From Lachnospiraceae bacterium (GTDB taxonomy: Bacteria; Bacillota; Clostridia; Lachnospirales; Lachnospiraceae): a stretch of 53,458 nucleotides of DNA. Where the stretch lies: assembly GCA_017396675.1 (NCBI GenBank), contig JAFQLB010000044.1:1-53458 (forward strand), in the 5' to 3' direction. The stretch's first letter is position 1. Each line of letters opens with the position of its first letter. Below, one piece after another: positions 25,215 to 34,300 of this stretch. Under the pieces are notes generated by a model. The model saw only the letters and a list, made by a program, of their open reading frames with translations, was not told the DNA's origin and did not search any database. The position numbers and the translations under genes were made by a program.

Positions 25215-25911
25215 TTCCCGTCTCCTCTCCTGCATAAGCTTCATATAATCCGTTCTTTACCATGTTCTCATAAGCGTTCAGCACGTGTCGATTGGCAGCT
25301 TCCTCCGCCTTTTTTTCATCCTTATTACGAATGGCGGTAAGAATCTCCTTATGCTCTTTATTGGACTGGGTACTTCGCTTATATTTAGACAATGTTTTTC
25401 TTCTCACACGCAGTACATAATCGTGAAAATCTCTCAGCTGATGCTCCAGCATTTTGCTGTTACAGGCCTCATACAAAATCTCATGAAAGCGATTGTCCAA
25501 CTCTGTGATCTGCTCGCTGTTTCCTCTGGATGCATGAAACTCCGTCAGATATACGATCTCCTCCAGCTCCTCCAGCTGTTCCTTGGTGATGCTGTGTGTT
25601 GCCCATTTGGCGCACAGTCCCTCCAGAAGGGAGCGGATCATATAGATATCCTTGACATCCTTTACCGTGATCCCGGTAACGTAAGCGCCTTTATTGGGAA
25701 TGATCTGGATCAGGCCCTCCAACTCCAGCTGACGGAAGGCTTCCCTTACGGGAGTACGGCTGACCCCCAGTTCCTCTCCGATGGCCACCTCCTTCAGTTC
25801 CTCATTGTCCTTGTATTTCCCGCTTAGGATATCTTCTCTGATCCTGTGAAACACCCTGCCTCTGAGAGAAAATTTATCGGTAACCTCCTGCTTTACATCA
25901 TAGCCCTTCAT
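25192..25911 (-). CDS. GntR family regulator with FCD ligand-binding domain
   Basis: A 239-residue transcription factor. The N-terminal winged helix reads RVFHRIREDILSGKYK, then ELKEVAIGEELGVSRTPVRE and FRQLELEGLIQIIPNKGAYV. The C-terminal all-helical FCD domain (about 95-230) has the conserved Asp and His metal-site positions, seen in ELDNRFHEILYEAC and ANRHVLNAYEN. FCD members usually sense small carboxylates. The start at 25911 follows GGAAAGGTGACGGCAAT. It lies 7 bases after the citrate synthase-like gene and overlaps icd; the operon is preceded by a 36-bp palindrome, so autoregulation in response to a TCA-type acid is likely (inference). Confidence 0.92.
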   Translation of the reverse strand: MKGYDVKQEVTDKFSLRGRVFHRIREDILSGKYKDNEELKEVAIGEELGVSRTPVREAFRQLELEGLIQIIPNKGAYVTGITVKDVKDIYMIRSLLEGLCAKWATHSITKEQLEELEEIVYLTEFHASRGNSEQITELDNRFHEILYEACNSKMLEHQLRDFHDYVLRVRRKTLSKYKRSTQSNKEHKEILTAIRNKDEKKAEEAANRHVLNAYENMVKNGLYEAYAGEETGNERGRTD

Positions 25912-25918
25912 ATTGCCG

Positions 25919-27343
25919 TCACCTTTCCGCAATCGACGGGATCAAAATCCCCAGTTCATCACAGCAGCTTTTGATCACTCCCGTAAGCTCTTCATCGGTA
26001 ATTACCGTCACCCGTCCGGAAGCGTATTCCTCATCCACCCAGAGCTTCACCTTCTGCACCAAGGCAGCATTTTTATCCACCTTATCTGCCTCATCCAGCT
26101 TATAATAAGCATTGATCCAGTGTGCGATCCCCGCCAGACCGGAGGTATTGGAAACGGCACACAGTACGGGACGATTCAGATATTTTTCCGTATCAAATAT
26201 ATTGTAGATCTCTTCGTTCTTCAGCAGTCCGTCGGCATGGATCCCTGCCCTGGTAACATTGAAGTTTTTGCCCACAAAAGGAGTTCTGGAAGGGATCTTA
26301 TAGCCGATCTCTTTTTCGTAATACTCTGCCAGCTCCGTAATGACGGTGGTATCCATGCCGTCCAAATCTCCCTTCAGCTGTGCATATTCAAATACCATAG
26401 CTTCCAGTGGTGTGTTGCCGGTCCTCTCCCCGATACCGAAGAGAGAGGTGTTCACTCCGCAGCAGCCATACAGCCATGCAGTAGTGGAATTGACCACAGC
26501 CTTATAAAAATCGTTGTGACCGTGCCACTCTATCATCTCATGAGGAACACCCGCATGGGTATGTATGGCATATACGATACCCGGTACACTTCTCGGTATA
26601 ACAGCACCGGGGTAATTCACTCCGTATCCCATGGTATCACAGGCTCTTACCTTGATGGGAATCCGATACTCCTGCATCAGCTTCATCAGCTCCAGGCAGA
26701 AGGGAACCACATAACCGTAGATATCGGCTCTTGTAATATCTTCCAGATGACATCTGGGACTGATCCCCTCCTCCAGGCAGTCGCGGATCACGCTCAGATA
26801 GTGTTCCATGGCTTCTCTTCTTGTTTTTTTCAGCTTCATAAAGATATGGTAGTCGGAACAGCTGACCAGTATGCCCGTTTCCTTCATCCCGATCTCTTTT
26901 ACCAGCTTAAAGTCCTCTTTGCTGGCTCTGATCCAGCTGGTTACCTCCGGAAACGCATATCCCCGTTCCATACATTTATATACGGCATCTCTGTCTTTTT
27001 TGCTGTACAGGAAAAACTCACTGGCCCTGATCAGTCCCTTGGGTCCTCCCAGTCTGTGCAGACAATCATAAATATGCACAATCTGCTCCGTCGTATAGGG
27101 CGCTCTGGACTGCTGACCGTCCCGGAAGGTGGTATCCGTGATCCATACCTCGGCGGGCATATTATGGGGAACGATCCTGTCATTGAAAGGAATCTTTGGT
27201 ATCTCGGAATAGGGAAACATATTGCGGAAAACATTGGGCTTTTTCACATCGTCCAATATGTACATATGCTCTTCGATTTCCAGCAAATGATTTCTCCGAT
27301 TCATAGTAACCGGGCGATTTGTAAAAATGTCTTGACTGTTCAT
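25919..27343 (-). CDS. Probable citrate (Re)-synthase (2-isopropylmalate synthase-like fold)
   Basis: A 474-residue HMGL-like/DRE-TIM metallolyase. The catalytic motif ITDTTFRDGQQSRAPYT is close to that of Clostridium kluyveri Re-citrate synthase, not of Si-type citrate synthase, and metal ligands appear in EWHGHNDF. The family also includes 2-isopropylmalate and homocitrate synthases and is often misannotated as such. Its place in one operon with isocitrate dehydrogenase, without leu or lys genes, supports citrate formation from acetyl-CoA and oxaloacetate. The start at 27343 follows ATAAGGAGTCAGCCGTT; a longer frame to 27427 runs through the operator and is rejected. The leuA-like C-terminal regulatory domain is absent, as in Re-citrate synthase. 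Confidence 0.82.
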   Translation of the reverse strand: MNSQDIFTNRPVTMNRRNHLLEIEEHMYILDDVKKPNVFRNMFPYSEIPKIPFNDRIVPHNMPAEVWITDTTFRDGQQSRAPYTTEQIVHIYDCLHRLGGPKGLIRASEFFLYSKKDRDAVYKCMERGYAFPEVTSWIRASKEDFKLVKEIGMKETGILVSCSDYHIFMKLKKTRREAMEHYLSVIRDCLEEGISPRCHLEDITRADIYGYVVPFCLELMKLMQEYRIPIKVRACDTMGYGVNYPGAVIPRSVPGIVYAIHTHAGVPHEMIEWHGHNDFYKAVVNSTTAWLYGCCGVNTSLFGIGERTGNTPLEAMVFEYAQLKGDLDGMDTTVITELAEYYEKEIGYKIPSRTPFVGKNFNVTRAGIHADGLLKNEEIYNIFDTEKYLNRPVLCAVSNTSGLAGIAHWINAYYKLDEADKVDKNAALVQKVKLWVDEEYASGRVTVITDEELTGVIKSCCDELGILIPSIAER

Positions 27344-27404
27344 AACGGCTGACTCCTTATACTTCTCTGCTTCGTCATAACACTTTTGCACTGTATCACG
27401 ACAT

Positions 27405-27445
27405 ACATCTCGTACAATTGTATACAATTATACGAGATGTGTCAA
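27405..27445 (-). promoter_or_regulatory. Promoter and 36-bp palindromic operator of the Re-citrate synthase operon
   Basis: TTGACA (27440-27445), a 17-base spacer and TACAAT (27417-27422) on the minus strand. A palindrome at 27405-27440 has 18-bp arms matching at 17 positions (ACATCTCGTACAATTGTA against ACATCTCGTATAATTGTA). It covers the spacer and -10 box, and its centre TTGTATACAA resembles GntR/FCD operators. A repressor bound here would block RNA polymerase; binding by the GntR protein encoded in the operon is inference. Confidence 0.75.
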
Positions 27446-27453
27446 CCGATTTT

Positions 27454-28365
27454 TTAGCGAAAGCACCGCGGTACATTCAGCATTCCCCATCCCTGCTTAT
27501 TCCAGGGCTCCCTCAGATCCTCCGCTGCATAGAGAAGTCTTTGCTTAAGCTCTACGTTGGTCAGATAGGGCCATGCCTCCCAAAGCAAGGCGGCAGCCCC
27601 TGCTACCACAGGAGCTGCCATAGAAGTTCCGCTTTTGGCAATGTATGCATTTTCATATCTTCTGCCTCTTGGACGGCAATCACTGCAGGTTGATAGGATA
27701 TTCGTTCCCGGAGCCACGATATCCGGCTTCCTGTAAGCTTCACCCGCCACCCCTCTGCCGGAGTAGGTCTCACAAAGAGCGACGCCTGTTCCCCGATAAT
27801 TCCCATCATGGCAGCCTACTGTCAACACCTTCCTGCTCTCCCCCAAGGGTGAGAGCGTTCCCGCTCCTGGTCCGCTGTTGCCGGCGGCCGCCACCACCAG
27901 AATCCCAAGCTCCCAGGCCTCCTCCAAGGCCTTCACCAAAGGTCGGATGCGTTTTTTATTTCCTTCTTCTCCCAATCCGATGGATACATTTAAGATTCGG
28001 ATCCTATATTGCATGTAATGGGAAAGCACCCACCGGATTCCTGTCAGCATAGTCTCCATATCACCTTCCCCTTGATCGTTTAATACCTTGCCGATCACCA
28101 GCTGAACTGCCGGTGCAACCCCCTTGTATTTTCCTCCGGATAATCTGCCGTCACCTGCCAGACAACCGGCTACATGGGTACCGTGTCCGCTGTCATCATA
28201 AGGCTCCTTTCTTTCGTTCACAAAGTCATAAAACCCCAGTATGCGGTTTCCAAAATCGGGATGTGGAAAAATACCCGTATCCAACAGTGCGGCAGTCACA
28301 CCTCTGCCCTGCAGTCCACCGATGATCTCCTCCCGGCACCCGATCTGTTGCCTCACCCGAAACAT
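27454..28365 (-). CDS. Leaderless subtilisin-family serine protease
   Basis: A 303-residue S8 peptidase with the full triad: Asp29 in LLDTGIFPHPDFG, His61 in SGHGTHVAG and Ser248 in SGTSMAAPVVAG, plus oxyanion Asn163 in AAAGNSGPG. There is no signal peptide and no long propeptide, resembling intracellular or self-standing subtilisins of Clostridia; the first 20 residues are too short for a classic inhibitor prodomain. It is the last gene after two sortase substrates. It may therefore act inside the cell on surface-protein precursors or other targets, which is inference. The start follows AGGAGGCAGTT, but that ribosome binding site is enclosed in a 13-bp stem, so translation is probably controlled. 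Confidence 0.93.
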   Translation of the reverse strand: MFRVRQQIGCREEIIGGLQGRGVTAALLDTGIFPHPDFGNRILGFYDFVNERKEPYDDSGHGTHVAGCLAGDGRLSGGKYKGVAPAVQLVIGKVLNDQGEGDMETMLTGIRWVLSHYMQYRIRILNVSIGLGEEGNKKRIRPLVKALEEAWELGILVVAAAGNSGPGAGTLSPLGESRKVLTVGCHDGNYRGTGVALCETYSGRGVAGEAYRKPDIVAPGTNILSTCSDCRPRGRRYENAYIAKSGTSMAAPVVAGAAALLWEAWPYLTNVELKQRLLYAAEDLREPWNKQGWGMLNVPRCFR

Positions 28366-28368
28366 AAC

Positions 28369-28408
28369 TGCCTCCTGCCTTTTTTATAAGATATGAAGGC
28401 AGGAGGCA
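28369..28408 (-). promoter_or_regulatory. Hairpin sequestering the subtilase ribosome binding site
   Basis: On the minus strand TGCCTCCTGCCTT (28396-28408) pairs perfectly with AAGGCAGGAGGCA (28369-28381) across a 14-base loop. The second arm contains AGGAGG, five bases before the subtilase ATG. When folded, the ribosome cannot reach it. The hairpin starts about 17 bases after the LRR protein stop codon. It is not a terminator, since no T-run follows the stem. Confidence 0.75.
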
Positions 28409-28424
28409 ATTGTGAATAGCCCTG

Positions 28425-31235
28425 TTATCTTCTATTTTTTGCCGGCCTGTACAGAATACAGGCAGCTCCTGTAAAACCGATTCCCAAAGCCAGAAACCAT
28501 TTGGGATGAATACTGTTGTCTCCCGTATTGGGAGAATAATCCTTCTTTCCGGAAACGGCAGTGTATTGGGCATCTCCATCCTTGATCACGATCCCCGTTT
28601 CTCCCTCGCCGTATGCATAAATGACAAATTCCGACAGGTGAACGGTGGTGAAGCGGACGGCGTCTCCCCCATCCGTCTGTACCAATTCGGCAGACAGCTT
28701 CTCCAACTGCCCGTCACCATCCAATACAGCCGCATGAATGGTATTTCCACTGAGATTTTCCGGCAACGGTACGGTAACCGTCAAAGGAACATCTCCCAGC
28801 TTCTTAATAGCCACGGAATCCGTAGCTTCATAGAGTTCCATGGAAAATGCATAAAGCTGAGGCATCTGATCCCCATAAACCCGTGTCATGGCACCGGTCA
28901 CGGCAGCTTCGTCTCCTGCCGCGATCTTAAGATGAAAGATTCCTTCCGCAGGGATTGCTGCAGAAATCCGGCCGCTTTCCCAGTCTGCCAGAGATGATGT
29001 CACATAAACACCGTTTCCCGTACCCTTATCATAGCTCCTCTGTCCGATGGTTCCTCCTCCAGTTACGGCAACCGTTCCGGTAAATCCCATACTGCCTTCT
29101 TCAAGCACTGTTTTCTCCAGAGGCAGAGTGGAATTCCCGATATATGCTGTCCAGTTACCATAAAAGGCAGGCGTTCTGAGAGATTCCGGATCCAGTCTGG
29201 TACTTCTGGCACCGTAAGACAGCGCAGGCAGCGTTGTCCCCTCAAAGGTTACCGTTCTTTCGTAATCTCTGTGGGAACAGTCAAAAGCACCTACTCCGAT
29301 GGCTTCCACCGATGCCGGAATAGTGACGGATCGCAATCCGGTTCCCTGAAAGGCACGATCCCCGATCCTCCTTAACCCGTTTCCACCCTGTATGGTCTCC
29401 AGTCCGGAACAATTCTGAAACGCCTCTTCTCCTATTTCTCTAAGAGCCGCCGGAAGAATCACCGTTTTGATCTCATCTCTGTCCATAAAACAGCCCGGTG
29501 CAATTGTCTTCACAGCCTCCGGAATCTGTACCGTTTCTCCATTTCCTCTGTAGGCCAGCAAAATACCGTCTCCCACAATCAGAAAATCCTCTCCATCGGT
29601 ACCCGCCAACCAGTCGGTGAGCCACTTGGTATAAGAAAAGGCACAGGCGTCGATGTGGGTAACAGAATCCGGTATGGTGACCTCACTCAGATTATCACAA
29701 TGATAAAAGGCAGCATATCCAACAGAAGTGACACCTGCCGGTATCACCATCTCTTCCAGACCGCTTCTGGCAAAAGCAAATTCTCCGATCACCCGGATAT
29801 GCTCCGGTATGGCATAAGAAGTCAGTGGTTCTTCTCCGTAATAGGCATAGGCCGTAAGCCTGTCTCCTACAACGGAATACTTTGGCAGAGCACTGCCCTT
29901 CCCGGCATCCACTACAGCCTGATGGGCTTCCTGTTCCTCTCCGGAGGACACCCCCGGCTGATGCAGACCACTGATGATTTCCACTCTGTTTCCATCCATC
30001 AAAACCACCGCCTGTCCGCTGACGATCATGGTCTGTCCCAGCACATCTTCTCCCATATTCTCCAGGGGATCTCCCAGTGGAATATAATCTACATTGCTGG
30101 GGTCATGGATGGCACTGGCAGGATTCCCGTAGCCGCTTGGCATGGAACCTCCCTGTCCCGTTTGTCCATTGGAAGGTTCTGTCACCTCCCCCGATCCGCT
30201 TTGCTGCGTTACCTGACCGCCGCCGCCCACCACATATACGCCGCCGGCTTCATGATCAGAGCTCTCCTGAGAGGCACTGTCGTTACCGCTTTCCCCTCCT
30301 AAAGTGCCCACATCATTTGTACTTACCGTACTTCCGCCTCCTTCATTTTCTCCAGCAGCAGGCCTGGAAGCCTTCCAGTTGGTGAAATAATCGTAGGCAG
30401 CCGTATACGGATCGGCAATGATATTCAGCCTGGGACATCCGTCAAAAGCCGTCCCATGAAGATAGGTGGTGGCAGGCGTAATCACAACATCCTGCAGCAT
30501 ACCGCAGTTCTCAAATGCTTTGGCATCAATATTAGCCACGGAATAGGGAATGGCAATCCCCTGGAGGGCACTGCAATTGGAAAAGGTATAACCCGAAATC
30601 TCCGCCAGATTGGAGCTCAAACTGATCTGCTGCAAGTGGGTATTGCCCCAGAAGGCATAGGGATGTACCTTTGTCACCGTAGAGGGCATGGTATACGTTC
30701 CCGTTGTATTTCCCGACACATAGCAGTAAATCTGAGTTCTGTCCTCATCGTACAGAACTCTGCCGTCAAAAGAAAAATCCTCATTATCCTTACTGATACT
30801 GATATTGGTCAAATGCCCGCAGCCCGCAAACACGCCGGAACCGAGAGACTTTAAGCTTGCCCCCAGCGTCATAGAGGATACTGCCGTATTGCTGAAAGCG
30901 GCATCTCCTATCACCTCCACGGAATCCGACATATCCACCCGGGAAAGCCCGGTGCAGTTGCGGAAGGCTCCGTAACTGATTTCCTTTACATTCCTGCCGA
31001 TGGACACAGAAGTAATGGCCGTATTCCCTGCAAAGGCTTCTTCACCGATCTTTTTGACCCCGGAGGGAATGGACACGGCAGAAGAGGAACCGGTATATTT
31101 TACCAGTGTTGAACCGTCCATCTGAAAATCAGACAGGCTTGCCGTTGCCTGTGCTTCATACCCCGGTATCTGGGTAGTTAAAAATGCAGTGATCAAAAGC
31201 AGAACCCCTATGGTTTTCCGAATTCTTCTTGCCAT
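28425..31235 (-). CDS. BspA-type leucine-rich repeat surface protein, sortase substrate (936 aa)
   Basis: A signal peptide (about residues 1-30, RRIRKTIGVLLLITAFLTT) leads into BspA-type (LRR_5) repeats of the form IGEEAFAGNTAITSVSIG. They are arranged in two blocks (about 40-260 and 470-650) separated by a G/S/Q-rich linker. The C-terminal domain (about 760-890) resembles that of the larger protein next door. It ends in YSPNTGDNSIHPKWF, then a hydrophobic stretch and RPAKNRR, a cell-wall sorting signal with PNTGD in place of LPxTG. The start follows AAGGAGACAGAG. Such proteins bind host or bacterial ligands in other species; the ligand here is unknown. Sortase B encoded at 36453 is the probable anchor enzyme. 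Confidence 0.9.
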   Translation of the reverse strand: MARRIRKTIGVLLLITAFLTTQIPGYEAQATASLSDFQMDGSTLVKYTGSSSAVSIPSGVKKIGEEAFAGNTAITSVSIGRNVKEISYGAFRNCTGLSRVDMSDSVEVIGDAAFSNTAVSSMTLGASLKSLGSGVFAGCGHLTNISISKDNEDFSFDGRVLYDEDRTQIYCYVSGNTTGTYTMPSTVTKVHPYAFWGNTHLQQISLSSNLAEISGYTFSNCSALQGIAIPYSVANIDAKAFENCGMLQDVVITPATTYLHGTAFDGCPRLNIIADPYTAAYDYFTNWKASRPAAGENEGGGSTVSTNDVGTLGGESGNDSASQESSDHEAGGVYVVGGGGQVTQQSGSGEVTEPSNGQTGQGGSMPSGYGNPASAIHDPSNVDYIPLGDPLENMGEDVLGQTMIVSGQAVVLMDGNRVEIISGLHQPGVSSGEEQEAHQAVVDAGKGSALPKYSVVGDRLTAYAYYGEEPLTSYAIPEHIRVIGEFAFARSGLEEMVIPAGVTSVGYAAFYHCDNLSEVTIPDSVTHIDACAFSYTKWLTDWLAGTDGEDFLIVGDGILLAYRGNGETVQIPEAVKTIAPGCFMDRDEIKTVILPAALREIGEEAFQNCSGLETIQGGNGLRRIGDRAFQGTGLRSVTIPASVEAIGVGAFDCSHRDYERTVTFEGTTLPALSYGARSTRLDPESLRTPAFYGNWTAYIGNSTLPLEKTVLEEGSMGFTGTVAVTGGGTIGQRSYDKGTGNGVYVTSSLADWESGRISAAIPAEGIFHLKIAAGDEAAVTGAMTRVYGDQMPQLYAFSMELYEATDSVAIKKLGDVPLTVTVPLPENLSGNTIHAAVLDGDGQLEKLSAELVQTDGGDAVRFTTVHLSEFVIYAYGEGETGIVIKDGDAQYTAVSGKKDYSPNTGDNSIHPKWFLALGIGFTGAACILYRPAKNRR

Positions 31236-31258
31236 CTCTGTCTCCTTGTTAGCCAAAT

Positions 31259-31279
31259 GCCGCCACGTAATGTGGCGGC
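31259..31279 (-). other. GC-rich hairpin between the two LRR genes
   Basis: GCCGCCAC and GTGGCGGC form a perfect 8-bp stem with a 5-base loop, in the 114-base gap between the larger and smaller LRR genes. The bases after it on the minus strand are ATTTGG, not a T-run. It may set relative expression by mRNA processing or weak pausing. Confidence 0.5.
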
Positions 31280-31349
31280 CTATGGTTTTCTCGATGATTG
31301 CAACAGCCCGATGCCAAGTCTCAGCACCGATCTCTGTCCGGGAAAGGCT

Positions 31350-34300
31350 CTACACAGTTCCCGGTCTCAGCCTTTTATCCTTCTTCAGGAACAGTATCAT
31401 AGAGATACTGGCCAGTCCCAAGCTCAGGAACCATTTGGGATGAATGCCGTCTCCTGTCTTGGGCGTTGCATCCAGACCGCCTGCCGTCAGATTGGCCGTA
31501 TCCACATAAATCGTGTAGGGTGAGAAGTGGGTTGCCGTAAAGCTGACACAGGGCACACCGTTCACTGTCACAAACTTCACGCCCAGCTTCTCCAGCTTAT
31601 TGGTATCCACCACAGCACCCATCTTGTTGTTGCCCGCATACTCTCTCAAAGCATCCGGTAAAGGCATGGTAACATGCACACTGAGTCCCGTGGTATCGGT
31701 GATCTGTCTCGTACCCGTGGCATCCCACAGAGTGATGTCCATGGCAAAGTACTTGATCCACGTCAGATCCGAAAACTCTCCCTGCAAAGCGGCACGAACA
31801 GCCTCTGTTGCCTCCGCACTCTCGGAGATCTTTACGATAAAGCTGTCGGTGGAACCGCTGACAGAGGCGGAAGCCACATTGGTATCGGAAATCCCGGGTT
31901 TGGTAATCAATACCTGAGTTCCCTTATCGGAACCGCCGTTTGTACCGGTGTTGAGACGATTACCGCTGATGGATCCTGTATCATAATAAGTAGCCGTTAC
32001 CGTAGCATTCTTGGCAGGCATGGTAGCCTTGGTGCTCATGGCTCTGGAGTTCTCCACCGTTACCCCGGAGGAATCCAGACGCCAGCTTGCAAAGGCTCTT
32101 CCCGCCGGAGCTGCTACAGCAGAAATATCCACCTTGACTCCTGCCGGATACAGACCGGAACCGGAACCGTATACCACTTCCAGCGTATAGTAGCCTGTAA
32201 AGTTGGCCGTTACCTTCAGGTCACTGTTTGGCATGGTAAGGGTGGTCTGAGACTTCGTACTGTCACCGAAGTTAACACTCTTATCACTGCTCCAGTTGGC
32301 AAAGCCGCTTCCGGAAGGCGCTGCATTAGCCTGAATAGTCACTGTGCTTCCTGCTGCATACTTGCCGCCGCCGGTACCGTTGACCACCGTCAATGTAAAG
32401 AGACGATTGCCATCGGCATCGTAATCTCCGCTGTTACTGCCTCCCGGGCCGGTACCTGTACCCCCGGGGCCGGTGCCGGTGCCTCCGGGACCGGTTCCAT
32501 TACCGCTGACACCACCGGGAAACTGGGTATTCCAGTAAGGGTCTTCGGGATTCAGTTCCCATGTGGCATAAATCAATGTATCTTCCTGGATATCTCTGTG
32601 GGATTTGTCCCAGCCTGTGAATGTGTAGCCCGGCCGTACGGGATCCTCCTCCGGCGGCTCTGCGCTGTCTCCCGCTGCCACGTGCTGTACCGGAGTCAAC
32701 GCTGTCAATGTCTTTCCGTCATAATCCAAAAACTGTACCTGATATGTTTGTCCCAAGGGCCTCACCTCGACTCCGGGCATTCTGTCAGCTGTATTGTAAG
32801 CCGCCGAATCCTCATAGGCCCAAACAATAGGAGTTGTGGTATTTTCAAACGCATCAGATGCAAGACTGACCTCACGTCCGTAAATGGTCACTACCGTTGT
32901 GTCCATATCACCAAAGGCTCTATGACCGATCTCTCTTACGTTGGCAGGCAGGATAACATCCAGATAGCTTTGCGAGGAGCCTCTGATGCCGTCATCAGGA
33001 ATCTCTCTGAAATTATCCGCTCCCCGGAAATCCACGGAAAACAGATAAGGACAGTCCATAATGGCACCTTCGCCGATTTCTGTTATGGTAGCCAATGTGG
33101 GATCTGCCGCTGTACTGATGGTATTATTACCGTCTCTGCCACGGCTTCCCAGCACTTGCACCAGTTTGGTGGAACCATCCTCGTTATTACCATACAAAAT
33201 CCTGTTATCACATATAAAATTCGGATTATCCGTACAGTCTATGTTTTCAAGCGCATAGCATCCCATGAAAGGAGCTGTTCCGACATCCTCCATGGCACTA
33301 CCCAGAGTTACATTCTGTAACCTCTCACACCCGTAAAATGCACCACTCTTAATCCTTTCCTCTACAGAACCAAGATTCATCTCATCTGTATTGGGCAGTG
33401 ATTTTACAGTGTGGAAGGTGACACTTTCCACAAAGTCATTGCCTCGCTCTGTTGTTTCATAGGCATCATCATTTGGTGTACCGTCCGGATATTCTCCCTC
33501 TGTTGCATCACCATACTCCCCACCAAATAACCCAAACTGGCTGTAAGTCGTTGCATATGGCTGAATCTCATCCACCGGATCCTGTCCCGTCATATAAGTG
33601 GCCACATTCATCTGGTTTTCTGTGGCATTCATATAGCCACTGACATCAATAGAGTCAATGCCTGCAGGAAACTCCACATGAAGTGCGGCTCTGATTACTG
33701 CCAGCTCCGCAGGAGTCAGCTCCACGTTCCCGGCTTCGTAGGCTTCGCAAAGATTCGTTCCACCTTTTGCTGACGAAATATTTCTCAAATCATCATAGTG
33801 AGAGTAGTGAACAGCCACAGCCTCTCCGGTTCTGTCGTCATAAGCGGCATAGATACTGGGAGAAATCTTGTTGGCAGTACCTGCTCCCAACTCATAGGGG
33901 TCAGGACTCTTATACAACGGTCTCACACCCAAACCACCGTTGGAATAGTTGGGTGCGCTCATAGCCCACTCAAAAGGACCATATCCCTCATCTATTTTCC
34001 CTTCAATAATCAAGCGCGGCGAATTGGTACAGAAGGCTCTCTCTCCTACATTGGAAAGAGGAAAGCTCTCCGTTCCTCCCGCAGGCTCCGCAATCTTGAT
34101 ACTGACAAGCTCTTTACAATCCTCAAAGGCTCCGGCACCAATGGCTGTCACACCGGAACCAATGTCCATGGAAGTCAGCTTGGGACAATTTTTGAATGCA
34201 CTATCTCCGATTGTTGCAACTCCGTCACCCAGAGTAACCGTATGCAGTACCGGACTGCTCTCAAAAACAGAAGCCCCGATCTCTGTAACATTATTGCCTA

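Noticed and set aside
25913..27352. 479-codon open frame on the plus strand
   Set aside because: Antisense to the citrate synthase-like gene, which has clear catalytic motifs. Composition of the translated antisense frame is atypical.
27344..27427. Longer N-terminus for the citrate synthase-like protein
   Set aside because: The extra 28 codons run through the promoter -10 region and operator; a good ribosome binding site precedes the ATG at 27343.
31674..33320. 548-codon open frame on the plus strand
   Set aside because: It lies antisense to the large LRR gene, whose repeats and glycine-rich composition keep the opposite strand open. The peptide is rich in R, S, H and C with no family pattern and no convincing ribosome binding site.
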